From positions 4,477,001 to 4,541,000 of the forward strand of contig NZ_CP111043.1 of the NCBI RefSeq assembly GCF_026250525.1: a stretch of DNA of 64,000 bases, given 5' to 3'. This DNA is from Chondrinema litorale (GTDB lineage: Bacteria > Bacteroidota > Bacteroidia > Cytophagales > Flammeovirgaceae). This document shows positions 62,168 to 64,000 of the stretch, in pieces. The stretch's first letter is position 1. Each line of letters opens with the position of its first letter. The notes beneath the pieces were generated by a model. It ran no database searches. It was not told where the DNA came from and saw only the letters and a list, made by a program, of their open reading frames with translations. Position numbers and translations under genes: made by a program.

Positions 62168-63385
62168 TTATTTTCTGAAATATCGGGTTTGGGTCATCAA
62201 CCACGAGAGTGAAAATAATGCGATTACAGAACTTATAAATAAAACTTGTTCGAAATTGGGTTGTTGGTGGACAGTATAGGTTAAAAATAGGCAGCTTAAA
62301 ACCAATCTTATACTTTCCAAAAACAGCCCTCTTTTTTTCCTCTCGAATAAGAATCCGAAATTCATTACAGCTAGAATAATTAATAATGCTCCTGCAATTT
62401 TATAATCTAATGAGAATAAAGATTCATTAAAAAGGAAAAAGGCAGTTCCTGCAACTGTAATTGCATATTGGAAAAAGATGTAAAAGTTTAAAGATTTAGG
62501 AGCTATCGTTCTAAATTTTCTGTAGTTTTCTTTTCTAACTAAGGGTATTTTAAGCTGTCCGCCAGCATAGGCAGGTCGCCAACCTGGAGGTTTATAAAAA
62601 ATTCTAAATTTATCTTGCCAGTTGCTAAGCAACTTAGATTCTTTATACATATAATACCAGTGACTCACATTTGCCCAAACCGGATTCCACGAAGTTAATG
62701 GTGTAGTAATTCCGTAAACAGGTTTTGTTTTTTCTTCCTCAAAAGTACCAAACACTCTATCCCATATTATAAAAACACCTGCATGGTTTTTATCAATGTA
62801 TTCTGGGTTTCTACCATGATGCACTCTATGATGAGAAGGTGTATTGAGAATAAATTCCAACGGGCCAAGCTTTTTAATTACTTCTGTATGTATCCAGAAT
62901 TGGTAAAGTAGGTTTAAGCCATTTGCCCACACAAAAGACAAAGTATCGAAGCCAAACAAAGCAAGCGGAAGATAGAATATAAATGTAAAGAACTTATGAA
63001 ACCAGCTTTGTCTTAATGCAACTGATAAATTATACTCTTCACTTTGATGATGTACTACATGCCCGGCCCATAAAAAATTAACTTCATGGCTCCATCTGTG
63101 AACCCAGTAATAAATAAAATCTACTGCAATAAATAGTACAATGAAGCTTAACAGGCTGTTTTCGAAACTAAAAAAAGCATGGTATTCATATAAATACTGA
63201 TAAAAACCCAGTGTGATTACTTTCGCAAAAATTCCAATTATTTGATCTCCAATACCACACGAAATGTTGGTTACCGAGTCAGACATTCTATAATAGTCTG
63301 GTCTTTTAACAAGTGTGTAAATTAATTCAAGACCAATGAGTAGAAAATAGATTGGAATAGAAAGAACTACCGGACTTAAATCCAT
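62168..63385 (-). CDS. Sterol desaturase / fatty acid hydroxylase superfamily membrane protein
   Basis: 405 residues with several transmembrane helices. The eight-His di-iron motif is present: HRWSH, HVVHH in GHVVHHQSEEYN, and HHRVHHG later. The C-terminal third adds about four helices (FAITVAGTAFFLF-type segments and LVLSCLFLTYTV). The enzymes hydroxylate or desaturate lipid or carotenoid chains. The substrate is not predictable. A terminator of the upstream gene ends 20 bases before its start. Confidence 0.9.
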   Translation of the reverse strand: MDLSPVVLSIPIYFLLIGLELIYTLVKRPDYYRMSDSVTNISCGIGDQIIGIFAKVITLGFYQYLYEYHAFFSFENSLLSFIVLFIAVDFIYYWVHRWSHEVNFLWAGHVVHHQSEEYNLSVALRQSWFHKFFTFIFYLPLALFGFDTLSFVWANGLNLLYQFWIHTEVIKKLGPLEFILNTPSHHRVHHGRNPEYIDKNHAGVFIIWDRVFGTFEEEKTKPVYGITTPLTSWNPVWANVSHWYYMYKESKLLSNWQDKFRIFYKPPGWRPAYAGGQLKIPLVRKENYRKFRTIAPKSLNFYIFFQYAITVAGTAFFLFNESLFSLDYKIAGALLIILAVMNFGFLFERKKRGLFLESIRLVLSCLFLTYTVHQQPNFEQVLFISSVIALFSLSWLMTQTRYFRK

Positions 63386-63404
63386 TTATTTAAAAAATTA
63401 GTGA

Positions 63405-63429
63405 AAAAAAACTGCCCCTAAAGGCAGTA
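63405..63429 (-). terminator. Terminator of the glutathione peroxidase gene
   Basis: A 6-base-pair stem (ACTGCC at 63412-63417 with 63424-63429) is followed on the minus strand by eight Ts, 47 bases past the stop of the gene. Confidence 0.72.
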
Positions 63430-63475
63430 TGGCTATCTAATTAAAGATAATAATTTTCACTCTCTTTTTCAATGC

Positions 63476-64000
63476 TTAAAGCAATGATGTAATAGCTTCG
63501 TCTCTAGGATTAATACCTGAACCAAAGAATTTCACTAACTCACCTTTTTCATTCACTAAGTACTTGCAGAAGTTCCAACTTGGTTCCTGTTCGTTCCAAC
63601 CGTTTTCTTTCGGGTTAGAAAGCCATTCGTATAAAGCACTTTGGTTGTCACCAATCACATCTATTTTTTCAAACATTTGGAAGGTAACCCCAAAATTTTT
63701 TTTGCAAAAGGTGGCTATATCTTCATTACTGCCGGGCTCCTGACCTAAAAAGTTATTAGCAGGAAAACCTAAGATTGTTATCTTGTCTCCATAGTTTTCA
63801 TGAAGCCACTGTAAATCTTCGTACTGAGGAGTATACCCACATTTAGATGCCGTATTTACTAATAATACCTTTTTATTTTTGAAAGCTGAAAAGTCGATTT
63901 GCTTACCATCTATAGCTGTCATGGTAAAGTCATAAAAAGATTTGTCGGGCATAGCTTCAAGAGTATCAGGTTTACTTATTTGTTTATTCGAGTCAAAGCA
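63476..64000 (-). CDS. Glutathione peroxidase family protein (5' end outside window), probable lipoprotein
   Basis: The conserved body has the peroxidatic Cys in NTASKCGYTPQYEDL, the Gln in FPANNFLGQEPGSNED and the Trp in PSWNFCKYL, a Cys-type GPx that uses thioredoxin-like reductants in most bacteria. The first Met is at 63952, but the frame is open upstream to the window edge and reads CFDSNKQISKPDTLEA before it. A Cys followed by a short polar linker is what a mature lipoprotein would start with, so the real start is probably further right and the protein is envelope-anchored. Confidence 0.85.
   Translation of the reverse strand, partial: CFDSNKQISKPDTLEAMPDKSFYDFTMTAIDGKQIDFSAFKNKKVLLVNTASKCGYTPQYEDLQWLHENYGDKITILGFPANNFLGQEPGSNEDIATFCKKNFGVTFQMFEKIDVIGDNQSALYEWLSNPKENGWNEQEPSWNFCKYLVNEKGELVKFFGSGINPRDEAITSLL

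Noticed and set aside
1..64000. tRNA genes, rRNA, CRISPR arrays, insertion sequences or prophage
   Set aside because: No cloverleaf-like segments, regularly spaced repeats, transposase motifs or phage structural genes were found by reading both strands, although a covariance-model search was not possible.

Overview
The window is a low-GC chromosomal segment from a bacterium of the phylum Bacteroidota, most likely order Cytophagales. The evidence is a SusC/SusD pair, many lipoproteins, a DUF4270 protein, a PorE-like TPR/PD40/OmpA protein, and promoters of the Bacteroidota type (TTTG, about 20 bases, TAnnTTTG) in place of sigma70 boxes. I see no rRNA, tRNA, CRISPR array, insertion sequence or prophage. 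The gene content is mostly housekeeping mixed with several envelope and regulatory loci.

Layout. 1-1216 is an L,D-transpeptidase cut by the left edge. 1345-11689 (minus) is a nutrient-acquisition-like operon: SusC, SusD, a very large VCBS/UnbV lipoprotein, and a VCBS lipoprotein carrying a haem c motif. A divergent AraC regulator follows at 12355. 13228-20131 holds an unknown envelope protein, GNAT, MGMT, a histidine kinase with a cNMP-fold domain, a sulfatase, a STAS-like protein and a creatininase-family enzyme. 20254-27300 is a TetR-controlled operon: LolA-like protein, two FtsX-type permeases, an ATPase, a membrane class III nucleotide cyclase and a beta-barrel protein. Two matching operators flank the regulator gene and the operon start.

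27378-44054 is housekeeping: guaA, hydrolase, ATP-grasp enzyme, aspartate kinase, vWA protein, orphan ParA, glucan phosphorylase, TolC, ferredoxin divergent from a LuxC-type reductase, zinc-ribbon coiled-coil protein, Nif3 protein, a small RHH-like protein and hemL. 44312-49688 is a plus-strand run: degenerate TetR-like protein, UbiB-type kinase, TPR protein and PorE-like OmpA protein. 49691-54420 has a TyrA-type dehydrogenase, a HAD phosphatase, an anti-sigma-like membrane protein, a SLATT-like 2TM protein, a nucleoside phosphorylase and a lipoprotein. 54600-59193 is the glycogen-synthase-like/DUF4270/glmS/RidA block. 59262-60510 is infC and rpmI-rplT, with infC probably starting at AUU. The right end has an M48 protease, mgsA, a sterol-desaturase-family protein and a probable lipoprotein glutathione peroxidase cut by the right edge.

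The points most worth following are: the TetR operator pair controlling an export operon that includes a cyclase; the haem-c/VCBS plus VCBS/UnbV surface pair beside SusCD; a truncated glycogen-synthase-like protein without the usual KxGG motif; the infC start, where a promoter box lies inside the N-terminal extension of the longest reading frame; and the UbiB-type kinase with KIAQ in place of KxGQ next to a degenerate TetR-fold protein.
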